64,000 nucleotides of DNA, taken from Apostichopus japonicus (lineage: Eukaryota; Echinodermata; Holothuroidea; Aspidochirotida; Stichopodidae). Below, piece by piece: positions 25,108-40,600 of this stretch (positions are counted from its first letter, which is position 1; each line of letters begins with the position of its first letter). A program made the position numbers and the translations under genes. The stretch is from the NCBI RefSeq assembly GCF_037975245.1, contig NC_092576.1:15253611-15317610 (forward strand), written 5' to 3'. The notes below the pieces were generated by a model, which was not told the DNA's origin, ran no database searches, and worked only from the letters and a program-made list of their open reading frames with translations.

Positions 25108-26880
25108 TACAGAAAATGATGAAAACAAATATCTTGATTTGATTTTTTTTCTTTCTTATTTTGCTGAATCAAACCCCGTTTCCTGCTTCAAGTTTGTAGA
25201 CAGATTTTATCACACAAATTCATTTCCTCGTCTTGCGAACAACAAAAGATGCCAGGTAGAATAGTAATCATAATAATAACAATAATAATATCAGTTATGC
25301 AAAACTCCACCCAACAAGCAAGAAATCTCAAACGCGCAACAAAAGACGAAACGTTAAAACAGTACGAGAGAGACGTTGAATTTTAATTAGCAAGGCTTTA
25401 CAAATTTATTTTGAAACCCTAAAAATAAAAACTTGTTTTTCATTTTTCGATAAAGCGCATTATTATAATAAGTAAAAGGACATTTAATAATAAAGAATTA
25501 CTAAAAAAAAAAAAATCAAATGAAAAAACGATAAAACAGTGACACAAGGTAGTAAGTATTGTTGCTAAAAATTAAAATTTACACCTAAAATGAAAAAGAC
25601 AAAAATTCATTATTTGTAATAAGATGCATAACATGCAAGCCTTAAGAGGACCACATTTTGACTCAGAAATGGCTCCTCTCTGCAACTTCAGTATCTGGGG
25701 CCAAACACCCCATAAAATCAGAGTTTCACGATGGAAATATACATATTTCCACTTTTCCCCGTCGCAACTTTGGCCTATTCGCTTTGTGTTTCCCCCTTCA
25801 TTTTTCAAACCCATCGTCACGGGTCATGTCACAAGATGGCATCTGTGGATGATTTTAGAGGTATGCACCCTCCACAACTTGTATCAGAGATGTGCTTCAA
25901 AGTATGACGAAACTATTGACACAACCCTTGACTTTGCATATACATGTAATAGCTTGCACAGACACTGTTGACAATTTTAGTAAAAATTAAAAGAAAAATA
26001 AAAATTTTGTTGAGCAAGACAGTCAGTCGAGTGACTGTAAATATTGTGATTAATGATGAGATGAAATTGTTAGCTAACTTCTTCATTTGACCACGCCCAG
26101 ATTTGCCTCTATACATATGGGTAATTTCCCTTTGCATTCTGAGAAATGATTTTTCATCAAACTAAGATCAATTATTCAGAATATTTGGCTTGTAAATTTT
26201 CAACTGGCCATTTTTAAGCTAGATCACCTTGACTTATACATAAAAGAATAAAGGACACCACGTACTTGCAAAAACGTTCATCTCCATGGTGATTGCATGA
26301 CACTCGTGGAACTGTATTCAATCATGGTACATATACTGGCATAGATGGCACACCACAGAATAAACTCCTGTGATGTGGTTACGTAAAAATTAACAAAACA
26401 AAAAATACTCACTGACCAACTCAATACATATTTAAAAGTGGTATACCTTCCAAGTTTTACTACCCAGTTTCCACGGCAACCATATTAAACAAAAACACGC
26501 TGTCCAGAATGAGGTAACTTGGAATGGTATAGATATCATCAGATTTAAAAGAGTGAAGGAGACTTTGGAGAAAAAAACTTCAGTTTTGTCCTTTGCAGTA
26601 ATTCGAAAGTACCATAGAGAAACAGATCCTTCTGCACGAGAGATTTTAAATGTCGCGACGTTGGCAGATCGCACCGAAAGTTAGCAGCTTCGAATGCAAA
26701 CACAGAAGCTCGCTTGCTTCAGCACATCAAAGGCTGAGGTAATGAACAGGTTATATAGAATGAACCAGTCTTGTTCCTGTCTATATAGCCGAATTACTTT
26801 ACAAATGTGAAGCAGGATTCGATAAAATACCATGTACTACTCTAACGACTCAGCTTCGTATGTTCTCGGTAAAATCAGGG
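25108..26880. other. Intergenic AT-rich DNA, no gene recognised
   Basis: Open frames at 25624-25971 (+) and 26432-26674 (-) are slightly longer than neighbours, but they match no family I recognise and have no supporting splice context. The remainder is AT-rich unique-looking sequence. Confidence 0.5.
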
Positions 26881-26886
26881 CAAAGC

Positions 26887-26897
26887 TATATATATAA

Positions 26898-26960
<63 letters not shown>

Positions 26961-27033
26961 AATATTTATATATAAATATTTATATATATAAATTTATATA
27001 TTTATATATATATATATTTATATATATTTATAA

Positions 27034-27063
<30 letters not shown>
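26887..27063. repeat. (TA)n microsatellite with interruptions
   Basis: An alternating TA array of ~180 bp, interrupted by AAATATTTA variants. A second array at 27265-27303 flanks the tRNA-like segment on its other side. Confidence 0.95.
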
Positions 27064-27064
<1 letters not shown>

Positions 27065-27107
27065 ATTGAAATTGTAATAAGTGTGCAAATCCAGAACAGT
27101 GAAAAAA

Positions 27108-27261
27108 CTTCCAGTCTCCACCGGGATTCGAACCCGGGCCTCCCGCTTTGTACGCGGACACCCTAACCAACTAGGCTATGGACGCTGATGGTATGTCCAG
27201 AGGTTCGAAACCGGTAAAGGTCGTAGTTCCACTGTAGGCTTTTGCCACCTGTATTGAACAA

Positions 27262-27264
<3 letters not shown>
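27108..27264 (-). mobile_element. tRNA-like SINE head flanked by (TA)n
   Basis: On the minus strand a near-complete tRNA shape is seen: box A TAGCCTAGTTGG, an anticodon arm TCCGC-GTACAAA-GCGGG with apparent anticodon ACA, and box B GGTTCGAATCC closed by CCGGG/CCCGG. The acceptor strands GCGTCCA and TGGAGAC pair at only four to five positions, so it is not a working tRNA. The flanks include GTTTTTTCACTGTTCTGGAT downstream. It is a repeat-type element. Confidence 0.65.
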
Positions 27265-27305
<41 letters not shown>

Positions 27306-28267
27306 GTTATTATGACAATAGCATTAATCAAACAAATTTTGATAAAGTCAGCAAAAACATGTTAGATAAAAGTAACCATGTTGGAACTAGGAGTTTTAAC
27401 AAATTTTTACTGGTGGTGTTAAAGAAAGAACAGATATAACTGAATTAATATCGCCAGGAAAGAACTTCAACGATTGTGGTGAGATGTGAAGTGAAATAAA
27501 ATACAGATATTTGTAACAAGAAGATGAAGATGAAGAAGGACAAAATGTTTGACTTTCACATCACGACCCTGCCTAATGGGAATGTAACCGATGTAAAAAA
27601 TTTATTCAAAGAAGATTTTCAAGGATTTAGGTCTCGAAAAGGTCCCAAGAATTGGTCGCGCAAAATGCCAATTTTTTTCCAGAAGGTTTACTTTGCCAAC
27701 GTGACAGTTGCCTTGACGATGAATATGTTTTATCAGGTTGTAGATTAATAGCACAAATTGGAACTTTCATTTGTTACCTTAATAATAGAGTTACAAAAAT
27801 CTGGGCAACAATATTTACTTTTGCACCGTTTAGCGAGTGTACGCAGTAGGAAGGAGTGCGTACATCTGGACAAGAACATAGGACGAGGACTTAGAATTTA
27901 TTATACTCATCCCCCCCAAAAAATTGATATATGGTTCCATTTTTGCATAAAAATTCAGTTTTTAACCTCATCATATTACCGGTACTTGCGCACAGAAAGC
28001 CTTGATATTTCAGATTGAAATGGAGAACGTTTTGTCTCAGAAATGGTGTAGATATATATATACCTCGTGTCCCGACGACAGACGACGTTACACTGATCCA
28101 CAAAAAAATATAATTGGCAATGTTTATTCCAACAATAGGGAAAACCACTTTTAAGGGAAACATTTCAACTCCTGCATAAACATATTCAATTCTCATTCAA
28201 ATATGAAAGTTATTAAGAATAACAGACAATGGCTGACAATGTTGTTTATTTCGCACCATATGCATAA

Positions 28268-31077
<2,810 letters not shown>

Positions 31078-31163
<86 letters not shown>
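31078..31163. repeat. (TA)n microsatellite
   Basis: About 85 bp of nearly pure TA. Confidence 0.95.
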
Positions 31164-31164
<1 letters not shown>

Positions 31165-31803
31165 TGATGAAATAATACACTGCACCCACTTCATGTAGGA
31201 AAATAAAATAAACAAACACATGACTATTATAATGATTATTTTTGACCTATCACAGGGCAGGACATTGAGTAAAATGTACCAAACGAATACAACACAAATT
31301 TTGATTATTTGGTTATATATACTGATTGGTAAAATGAAAGTCCATAGCAACATTATTAATACTTTCTTTACAAATTAAAAAACAAACTGGGGGAGAAAAG
31401 TTTGCCTTGACCCCCAGTTTTGACATAGAAAGAACAAGTAATTCAGAAAAATGACTTTTGTGTTTTTGTTCAAAATTTCATCAGAGCCTTAGTCGCGATA
31501 CCAATAATTACCTAGACTGACCTTCACGAAGGTAAAAAGAGCATAAAGACCATTTATAGTACATATTTGGGGGTTCTGTTTCTCATAGCAGGAGCAGAAA
31601 TGTTACACGATTGCTTTGATACAACCAACATCATCATACTTGTCCTTGATTAACACTTGCAAAGAGAGCAAAACCGGGCAGACATAGTCTTGGAAATCTT
31701 CCCCATGGCGACGATAAAAATACTGCTTGAGTTGATCAGGGGTTTGAATGTCCACGAGGAGCTGTTGTTGTATATATATATTAAGTAAATGAGCGATGAC
31801 TTT

Positions 31804-31923
31804 CTAGCTTATGTCTACTAGGACCTCCGCCTGGCCTTCATCTACCTCCTCCTCCTCCATGGCGGCTGCTCTTGCTGCTTTAATCTCGGCCGATGGATCG
31901 ACTTCAGCGCTATCATCGTCATT
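31804..31923 (-). CDS. EPLIN-like gene, terminal exon
   Basis: Acceptor CTTTAAAG on the minus strand, phase 0. It encodes NDDDSAEVDPSAEIKAARAA, then AMEEEEVDEGQAEVLVDIS and TAG at 31806-31804: 39 residues, very acidic, in keeping with the preceding exon. The exon is too short to stand out as an isolated open frame. Confidence 0.85.
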   Translation of the reverse strand, partial: NDDDSAEVDPSAEIKAARAAAMEEEEVDEGQAEVLVDIS

Positions 31924-34900
31924 CTTTAAAGATGGAGAAGTAGAAAAAAGGTGTTGTTATTGAACACTTCTTTCATTGCACTGGATTGTGTAAAACTAAA
32001 AGGCTGAATAGACATAGTGATAACTGGAACACCTAATGTTGCAGAGGCTCAGACCAGGATTTGCATATTTGTGGATGGACGGACAGAGGGAGTGACAAGA
32101 TGGATGGATGGACAGTCAGTCTTGATGGATAGATGGACTGGACTGACAAGATGGATGGACGGACAGACAGACAAGATGGATGGACGGACAGACAGACAAG
32201 ATGGATGGACGGACAGAGGAAGTGACAAGATGGATGGATGGACAGACTGTCTTGATGGATAGATGGACTGGACTGACAAGATGGATGGATGGACAGATGG
32301 ATGGACGGACAGACAGTCTTGATGGATGGATGGACAGAGGGACTGACAAGATTGATGGACAAACAGAGGGACTGACAAGATGAATGGATGGACGGACAGA
32401 GTCTTGATGGATAGATGGACAGGACTGACAACAGGATGGATGGACAGATGGATGGATGGACAGAAGGATTGACGGATGGAATGATGGACAGACTGTCTTG
32501 ATGGATGGACTGGACTGAAAAGATGGATGGACGGACAGACAGACAAGATGGATGGACGGACAGAGGGAGTGACAGGATGGATGGATGGACAGACTGTCTT
32601 GATGGATAGATGGACTGGACTGACAAGATGAATGGATGGACAGATGGATGGACGGACAGACAGTCTTGATGGATGTATGGACAGAGGGACTGACAAGATT
32701 GATGGACAAACAGAAGGACTGACAAGATGAATGAATGGACGGACAGACAGTCTTGATGGATAGATGGACAGGACTGACAACAGGATGGATGGACAGATGG
32801 ATGGATGGACAGAAGGATTGACGGATGGAATGATGGACAGACTGTCTTGATGGATGGATGGACTGGACTGACAAGATGGATGGACAGATGGATGGATGGA
32901 CAGAGGGACTGACAGATGATTGGATGGATGGACAGACAGACAGACAGATAGATGGATGAACAGATGAAGGAATGGAAAGATGAACAGAGGGATTTTGACA
33001 TATGGACGAATAAAAAATAAACCTAAACCTCTGATAAAAGCATATGTAGATTGTTGATTTTGATTAGAAGAGTAAAAATGTCTATATATTCCTCTTTTAA
33101 GGTATAAACGTCTTTTTTGACACAAGTGGAGGATTGTACCAATAAATTTTTATGCAGAAGGTATTTGTTTGTCATGAGAGACTGCACCATGTGGTTGCTT
33201 TCACAGAGCTATCAAAAATAAACAGCTCCCTCTATTATAACCACACGGTTGATCCTAAAGTTTGAGGGGTGGGGGAGGGCACTGAAGGGGGGGGGGGGGT
33301 GGAGGAGGAGGTAATGGTGAGTTGTTAGCCCAATGTTCCCTGCCAAAATATTTACTCCCAAAGCGAGCTTCAGGGATACCAATATAAAGAGCTGTGATAT
33401 AATTAACTCCAACCTTATGTGGTCTTTAACAGCCAATATCACATACACCACCGCCCCTCCCAAAACCCTTTGCCTTTCGGTACATCATCCTATAAATAAC
33501 TCTCACCTGGTAATGGCCATTAGGCGTGGTGGCACTATCCTCTTCCTGGTGACCGTTCTCCTCTGGTGTGACATTGCCGTTGACCTCAACATTGACCTCA
33601 AATTGAGCCCCTTCCTCCTCCTCTTCCTCCCCTGGCTGTTCCTCTTCAGTTCCTTCAGACAGCCTCTTTGGTTCGTCCTCGGCCACCACGTTGACCTCCA
33701 CCTGGAATTCCGCGCCGCCCTCTATATTCTGACGGATGCCTTTGGTGACGCCTTCGGGGATCGCTTCGTCCGTCTCGTCCGACTCTCTGACTAGATCGCC
33801 TCGGACGGCCGGTTCGCTCTCTGAGAACTGCATGTCGGCCTTCATGTCCTTTGCGTCGCCGATGACCTCCTTGGGTTTCTCCTCGGCGTGTTCCACCTCC
33901 CCCTTCTCCCATCTCGTCAGCAGCGACCGCGTCCCCTCCGCGAGGTGCGCCTGCTCCTCCAGGGGTTCGTCCGAGCGCACCACATCGTCCCTCCGCAGCG
34001 GCGTGCTCTCCGAGACGCTCTTGTTCGACTCGTCCTGCGAGAAGTCCTCCAGGCTCTTGGGGGCCCTCTCCAGATCCTGCTTGGGTTTCTCCTCAATGTT
34101 GCTGACGGGGCCCTTCTCGAACTGCGCCCTGATTCGCTGGGCCAGCCCGTGCTTGATGCCGGGGTCCTCCTCAGCCGAGCCGGCGGTCACCACGTCCACC
34201 TCCCTCTCCTTGGGGACGTTCTCTGCGACCCCCTGGGCGGGGCCCTCATCGGCCTCGCCGAGAGCTTTCACCTCGATCTTCTCCCGCTCCGCTCGGGCCT
34301 GGATGTTGCTGACGCCGCCCTTCTCGAACATACTCTTGAGGTTCTTCAGGCCTGCCGCGGCTCGTACCTCCTCGGCGCTGTAGTCGTCCGCCCTGATGAT
34401 CCCCGCCTGGGACTCCTGGGGTTGGCTCTCAGCGGTCTGGCCCTCGTCCCGGTCCGTGCTGATCATATCCTGCGGTTTGACGTGCTCCTCCTCGTCACCT
34501 TCCTCGACCGCGGGGGGCTGGTAGTCCTCAAGGGACTTCACGTTGACGGGTTCCTCGTCTATCGTTCGCTTTATCTGGACGTTACTCACCGCGCCCTTAT
34601 TGAATTGTTCTAGGATTGATTTGGTCCCTCCGGGTACGGATTTCTCTTCCTCCACTGCGTCTTCGGATCGGACGATGTCATCTCGGACCGTCGGCGTGCT
34701 CTCCGTGGTCTGAGCCTGGGTGGCGGCTATTTCATCGCTCGCCCTAAAGACACAAAAAGGGAGGGGAGGGACTGATTAGATATTGGGACAAGAAAACAGT
34801 CAAATAGATCGTCAACATGAGGAGTAATTAGGATTATGCTAATCTCGGTGAATGTACAAGAGTTTGACCAAGGTAGATCTTTCCAAAAAGAGAGAGGTAA

Positions 34901-35421
34901 AAATAAATTGGTTAGCAAACTTTTACTTTATTTACTGTAACAAAAATGTTGAGGAGTAATTTATAGATGTTGACATTCTTTTTGATATCAAATACTTTTG
35001 ATCCTTCAAACACAAGACTTAAGGCAATACAGGCTAATGAGAGGACATGTTCAATGTGTATGTTAATACTTCTATACAAACGTACGCCACTGTAATGCTT
35101 AAAGTTTCTCTTATATATTCAAGTACAATGATGCAAGAGTTCTGGAGTCAACCTCTCCAGAAGTCTTCCACCACATGCCCCATCCCCTCCCCCCCCCCCA
35201 CCAACCCACCACCCCCCTCTCCCCGACAGAGGAATGTACCCATTTCAACACACTGATCAAGTACATGCTTGCTAGACAAGAACTGATAGCTGTTGGTCTA
35301 TTAACGACCACAGTCCACCGCCGAACATTTCAAACTGGCGGTCCATACTTCTGATATTTCAACAAGGTCCATTACTATTCGGGTGAAACTTACCTATCGG
35401 CAGCTGACTTGGAAAATTCTT
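31804..35421 (-). CDS. Acidic repeat protein, EPLIN/LIMA1-like, 3' part of gene (5' exons not found)
   Basis: Three exons on the minus strand join in frame: 35421-35394, 34743-33507 and 31923-31804 with stop TAG. They give at least 460 residues. The start reads EFSKSAADRASDEIAATQ. Four spaced units follow: FNKGAVSN, FEKGGVSN, FEKGPVSN and WEKGEVEH, each preceded by a short amphipathic stretch such as LKNLKSM or GLAQRIRAQ. A second motif, ES(T/E)Px(V/R)R(D/G)D(I/V)VR, also recurs three times. EPLIN (LIMA1) has IFSKYQKAAEE and LKMMFEKGE in its actin-binding region, so I infer a distant EPLIN-like actin-associated protein. No LIM domain is encoded. The similarity is short and from memory, so no symbol is given. 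Confidence 0.6.
32060..32995. repeat. GGATGGACAGA minisatellite with ~347-bp higher-order unit
   Basis: About 930 bp built from GATGGATGGACGGACAGA-like units inside the last intron of the minus-strand gene. Blocks beginning AGTGACA(A/G)G at 32221 and 32568 repeat the same order of variants over ~350 bp, showing a second-level duplication. All three minus-strand frames are open for 250-358 codons because the repeat lacks stops; these are not proteins. Confidence 0.92.
33507..34743 (-). CDS. EPLIN-like gene, large GC-rich exon
   Basis: Acceptor TGTCTTTAG and donor CAG|GTGAGA on the minus strand; 1,237 nt, first base completing a split Arg codon, then 412 residues. It is much richer in G and C than the flanking introns. 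Counting from the first full codon, the KG motifs lie at about residues 47-54, 139-146, 208-215 and 278-285. The C-terminal third is rich in Glu, with an EEEEEEGAQFEVNVEVN stretch. Plus-strand open frames of 215 and 241 codons over this exon are antisense shadows. Confidence 0.9.
35394..35421 (-). CDS. EPLIN-like gene, 28-nt microexon
   Basis: Minus-strand acceptor TAATTACAG and donor GATAG|GTAAGT enclose 28 nt. Its last two bases plus the first base of the next exon make an Arg codon, and the frame reads (x)EFSKSAADR. The preceding exon must end with one spare base; no such exon could be found upstream. Confidence 0.7.
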
Positions 35422-36568
35422 CTGTAATTAAGAAAGAAAGAAGGAAAGGATAAGGATAAGGATTAGGATTACTAATCTATGAAAACAATAGTTCTCCAGT
35501 TTAATCAACAAATATTCATATTTTGACGTTACAGAAGCAGAGGTTGAACCCGATCACCAAACATGCATGCTGTGACCACTTCCCCTTGAAACTTGTACAA
35601 CTCAGCACCCCACCAGAGGAAAGAAAAATGGGAGAAATAGGTGGGGTAAAAATGTTCCCTACTGGCCTGATCTTGACATAAACTTGGTACACGTTTTTAG
35701 CGACAACCTCCGAACATATACACTCAGAGAAAAATTGTTTTTAAACGAGTTTTAATTGCACAAAAGAATCGTTGATATATAGCAGTCTACTGTGAATTCT
35801 ACTTGAATTTGTTATTCTTACATTTTCCATTTTTGAGATATGTTTAACACCAACATGTGAGGGCGATCATTAGCAGTTGGATCGACAAGGGAGTATAAAT
35901 TAAAAGCGTTCAACATTTTTTGTCTCGATTTTTTTTTAATATATAGGCACCAAATTTTTCCCTCACGTTTAAGCGAGAATACATAAAAAACTGCAATGTA
36001 TACACTATTACAACTTGTATTGCAACATGATCATCTTGAAGGCTATAGCATTTTGGGATATGTTGCCAGATCAAATTATTCTTTGCGGGCTATTTAGCGT
36101 TAATACACAGACCAGTACAATTCCTCAGATGCAACACAAACTAATTCAAGGGGTAAAATTACATTTTTTATGGTATCAAATAACATGTTTTAACAATGGA
36201 TTATAAATTTAAGTTTCCTGGTTTAATGTTTTAATAGGTTTGAAAAGAGCAAGTCTTGGGATTATTGAAAGGTTGATTTAGGTCACTATGACAGGTCACC
36301 TAAAGGTCATCCTTGAGGTCAATGGATCACCTCTTATTGTAGCCAATAACATTTCTTTACTCTATTAATTCATTTTGTTTTCATCATACAACCAGCCAGT
36401 TTTGGGGTTTGTTTTAATATTCCCCTGTGTTGATTCAATTGTACCTAAGTTTCAAAAGGAAGTTTCCTTTATTTATGTATGGTGATTGTGATGTCGGTTA
36501 ACAACAACTTAATTTATCAGACAATTGTGTGGGTTGTCTTTCTTTCTTTAAATGATATATATATAAAT

Positions 36569-36649
<81 letters not shown>

Positions 36650-37035
36650 TCTACATGCATTGATCATATGGAGAATATAGACACTAAGTCTGCTACACAG
36701 TGATGTAGACAGGAACCTAGTGTTTCTGTGGATCACAAACAGCTCCCCACAGGGATGGATAACACATCAGTACCAGTGGTTTCCTCTGTTACTATAGCAA
36801 CAAGGAAATGACACAGTATTATGATAGCATACACAAAATGAACCATACTTTACTTTGTTTTTTAAAAATATTTAAGTTGGATAAATAACCACTTAATATT
36901 GTCAACGTAAATCTTTGTGGAATAGATTTTCGGGGATAGATGTGATTCACAGGATGTATCCGAGCAATAAAAGTTAGTCACTGACTGTTTGACAAGCCAT
37001 GCACATTTGATTGAGAGGACTGGAGCCGAGGCACA
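35422..37035. other. AT-rich DNA upstream of the microexon
   Basis: It holds a (TA)n array at 36555-36655 and a cluster of four AGGTCA half-sites at 36280-36321. No exon could be supported. It is probably intronic to the minus-strand gene. Confidence 0.5.
36280..36321 (+). promoter_or_regulatory. Cluster of four AGGTCA half-sites
   Basis: AGGTCA occurs at 36280, 36293, 36304 and 36316, all in one direction, with gaps of 7, 5 and 6 bases. The middle pair forms a DR5, the spacing used by retinoic-acid-type receptors. It may be chance or a repeat remnant; there is no evidence of binding. Confidence 0.3.
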
Positions 37036-37039
37036 CAAC

Positions 37040-37640
37040 TTTACATTTTGGTACATGTTATTGATCAATACAAAACATATATTATCACTCCAAGTTGCAT
37101 ACAAAACTTAGTTTTAAAACATGTTTTTTGAAAGCTATCTTTTTTAAACTTTTTCTTTTAAAGTTTTAAAACTTTTATTTGGTCTGATATGAGCCTTTAA
37201 TCATCAGTGGCTCATTCAATTAAAGTTACTGGTCTAGTAAGTCTAGCAGGGAGAACATCAGTACAAGAGTTTCCATTTTGATACATGTTATTGATCAATA
37301 CACAACATGTGAAATCACTCCAAGTTTCATACCTAAATCACTTTTATTCGGTCTGATATGAGCCTTTAATCATCGTGACTCATTAAATAAAGTGACTGAA
37401 CTAGTAAGTCTAGCACAGAGACCATAATCACAAAAGTTTACATTTTGGTATATGTTATACCACATTTATTAGTGCTGATATGAGCCTTTAATCATCAGTG
37501 ACTCATTCAGTTAAAGTGACTGGTCTAGCAGTTTCATAAGTAAATCACTTTTATTCGGTCTGATATGAGCCTTTAATCATCAGTGGCTCAATCAATTGAA
37601 GTGACTGGACTAGTAAGTCTAGCAGATTTTAGATTTTATG
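37040..37640. repeat. Imperfect ~170-bp tandem repeat
   Basis: Blocks containing GGTCTGATATGAGCCTTTAA, ATCATCAGTGGCTCA and CATGTTATTGATCAATACA recur three to four times with variable loss. No coding content. Confidence 0.75.
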
Positions 37641-40600
37641 CATGAACTGAGGAGATGAGGTATTGTAGTTCATCAGTTTAGCCTTAGAGGAGCAGTCTAG
37701 ACATCTAGCATCATTTGAATGGTGAATTATGTTTAAAAACCAGAATCATTAACAAAGATTTCTTAGTATTCAAAACCACAAAAAAATCTTTGTATTAAAG
37801 ACAATGACAATATCAAGATGAAATTTATGGCTAAATATGATCCTTGAGACAATAACAAATATTTACAAAACACATCCACACACATACTCATTAGCAGGCA
37901 AATTGATTAAACACCAACAACATAGATCGGTCACAATGCACGGACAAAATATTCAGATATTGATGGCGTTACGATGCGATGCAAAATTGTACGGCGTTTC
38001 GGGGGAAAATGACATGCAGAAGAGACAAGGAATCACATGCCGCAAAAATGGTGTTCATGCATACGAACGGGTGCATGCAGGGATACAACGTCAAAAAGAT
38101 GGAAAAACAAATATCGAGCAACTTTAACGCGAGGAAAAGTTAGCCTAAAATCAGGAGATGTAATAGATCGATCGATAGAATATATTCTTGGAGAATCTTA
38201 AGACACAAAGAAATTTAACACTCCGAAAAGTTATTTTAATATTTTATGAGACATCGTTATTTAAATTTTTTATTGTTGATGTCTCTGTTCGTTTTATACC
38301 AGAGATTAAAATATTGAATTTGACTTAACAAACATATAATGAAGAGAGGGGCTGTCCATAATAATTCTTTGATGCACCCTTCATGCTAAGAACTTTTTTC
38401 CCCCTAGTTCTATTCTTTTGCAAAGGTATATAAAATTATATTCGGCATTATGGAATAGTTTAGGTATAACTGACACAATAAATTTAATTTCATTTGGAAA
38501 CCTAATTAATTTACCTGTGATGTAGATATGTTAATAACAGTTAATATTAAGCACAAATAATAATTTTTTCCCTACTTAATTAGGACCAAGATGTCATCCT
38601 TACATTGATGAAGTCCTTTCAAAATACAAAATGGAAGACTTAAACAAGAGCACCACATATGTTACAATGTCATCAAAGAGCCTCTATTATTTCAGATTCG
38701 TAATGTTTGTCTTAACAACATATTTATTGATTTTTTTTTAGTTCTATTTTGGGTGTTTGTTAAATATTGCTTCAATAGTTAAAATAACTTTTACGTGTGC
38801 AACGAATATCATATAATGTCAATGTCAAATTAATAATATGTTACAATATTTCCAAAGTTATAAAATAATGGCCCTTTTTTTTTCTGCCTAATCTTGTTTT
38901 ACTTGATTCATATTGCATCCAGACTCCTTGATTTCATATGGTTGTAAAACTGAAGCAATTATAAAGAAATATTTTATCTAGTGTGGTTCAATTTTGTATG
39001 TTTTGGGGTATTTTTTTCAAATAAATTATCGTGAACAACTCCACAAGCCACCCACTTCAAATATATAGTTTTTGTTTTTGTTAGGTTTTCTTGTTCAGAC
39101 CGAAAACACAAGCAACAGTCAGACACACTTACGTATTTAATTAGGTTTTTAATGGTTTTCTTTATACTGCTATTTTCATTTTCGTTTAATCGTTTTTCCT
39201 TGTTTCAATCCCGTGTGAAATATATAAATTTTGGCGATTAAAGTATCAAGTTTAAATAACATTATCGAATATTAGCATTAATTGTGGTAACATGACACTG
39301 GTCATAAAACCCAATTCACTTTCATCATTTAGAAGGTGACTTAGTTCTTGTTGCATTTCCATATCACACAATTACAATTTGGCAAAATCACTTAATATTT
39401 GAATGATTAAATTTAAAATATTCTAACAATGAGATATCTCATAAACAAAACGTTATTTGTTTTAAGCTTTTAAAAGGAGCTGAATTCTATATCACAATTG
39501 CCAATATCTCATGTTAAGGTAATATTAGATCACAGTTTTGTGTATTGCATCTATAAACATTGGAATTAATAATTTAAATAATTAAAAAAATAATTCATGC
39601 ATCACTCACGTCTAATCTTCAAGGAATATGACACTTAACCATAATAAACTGTTTAATACCGCAAGGGCAATATTGTTCGATTAGACAGAGTATTTATGTT
39701 TTTATTTAACAACACACTTCAACATTTGAGAATGAAATTATTTGGACCATTGAAAAGAGCCTGGAAGATAAGTAATGACAAAGGTTTATTAAAGCAAAGT
39801 TTGATTTTGAGTTTATTGATTATGTTTTGTATTAATTTTTAATTTTTTTATTTGATCCATTTATTTATACATATATTTCTTGAAGAAGTCATTACATTTT
39901 ATTATTGTACATCCTTTTCCCTTAACACACGTTAAATTGGAAGTTTCAGACGACTCCCAAGCTGTTAAAGTTTGTCAAAAACATTTTCTTTCATATGCAG
40001 CTGGAGGGAATTGTATTTTTTAGTAAAATTTGATAAAATCAAGGACTTAATTGTGAAACATATTTGAGCTCCTATTCGTATAAATTAACTGCCATAAGGA
40101 GTGCTTATATATCCCTCCCTGCGCAACTCCCCACACCAACCCCCTCCCCTCCTCACACCAATCCCCTCCCCTACCCCATTCCACCCTCACAAATTGAAAA
40201 TGAGATCAATATAGTCCATGCCACCTATAACAGAGATGAACTGTGTTTTCTAGACCTCTGATGATGTCAATGCCTTAACACTATACATATATGGTGACTT
40301 TGATAATTTGACACCAGCTTTTAGCAGAGATGCTGGTTAGATTGAATTTCTAAGTGCCTTGATTATTCCGGCTGTAAGGACTACGTCCATTGGTTCAAGC
40401 CTTCACTCTGGCAATCAATCTCTTAAATTGTATTGTTTTTTTACATTTTACATTTCATTTTGAAAATAATTTTCCTAGAAGCTAGTTTTTTCTACATCCT
40501 CCACAAACCTTCTTACATTTTACAGTATGCAATGATACAGGTCAACAATGAAAGCTTATGCAATGAAGGAGATATGAGGGTGAAAACCAGGGAGAGGAAG

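Noticed and set aside
26900-27166. Tyr-Ile repeat frames over TA arrays here and at 28277, 31010 and 36479
   Set aside because: Alternating TA reads as Tyr-Ile in any frame; not coding.
32033-33125. Minus-strand open frames of 252, 322 and 358 codons rich in Ser, His, Pro and Ile
   Set aside because: All three frames of one strand are open at once over a simple tandem array; this is a property of the repeat, not a protein.
33736-34613. Plus-strand open frames of 215 and 241 codons
   Set aside because: They are antisense to the GC-rich coding exon of the minus-strand gene, which has matching splice sites, correct phases and internal protein repeats.
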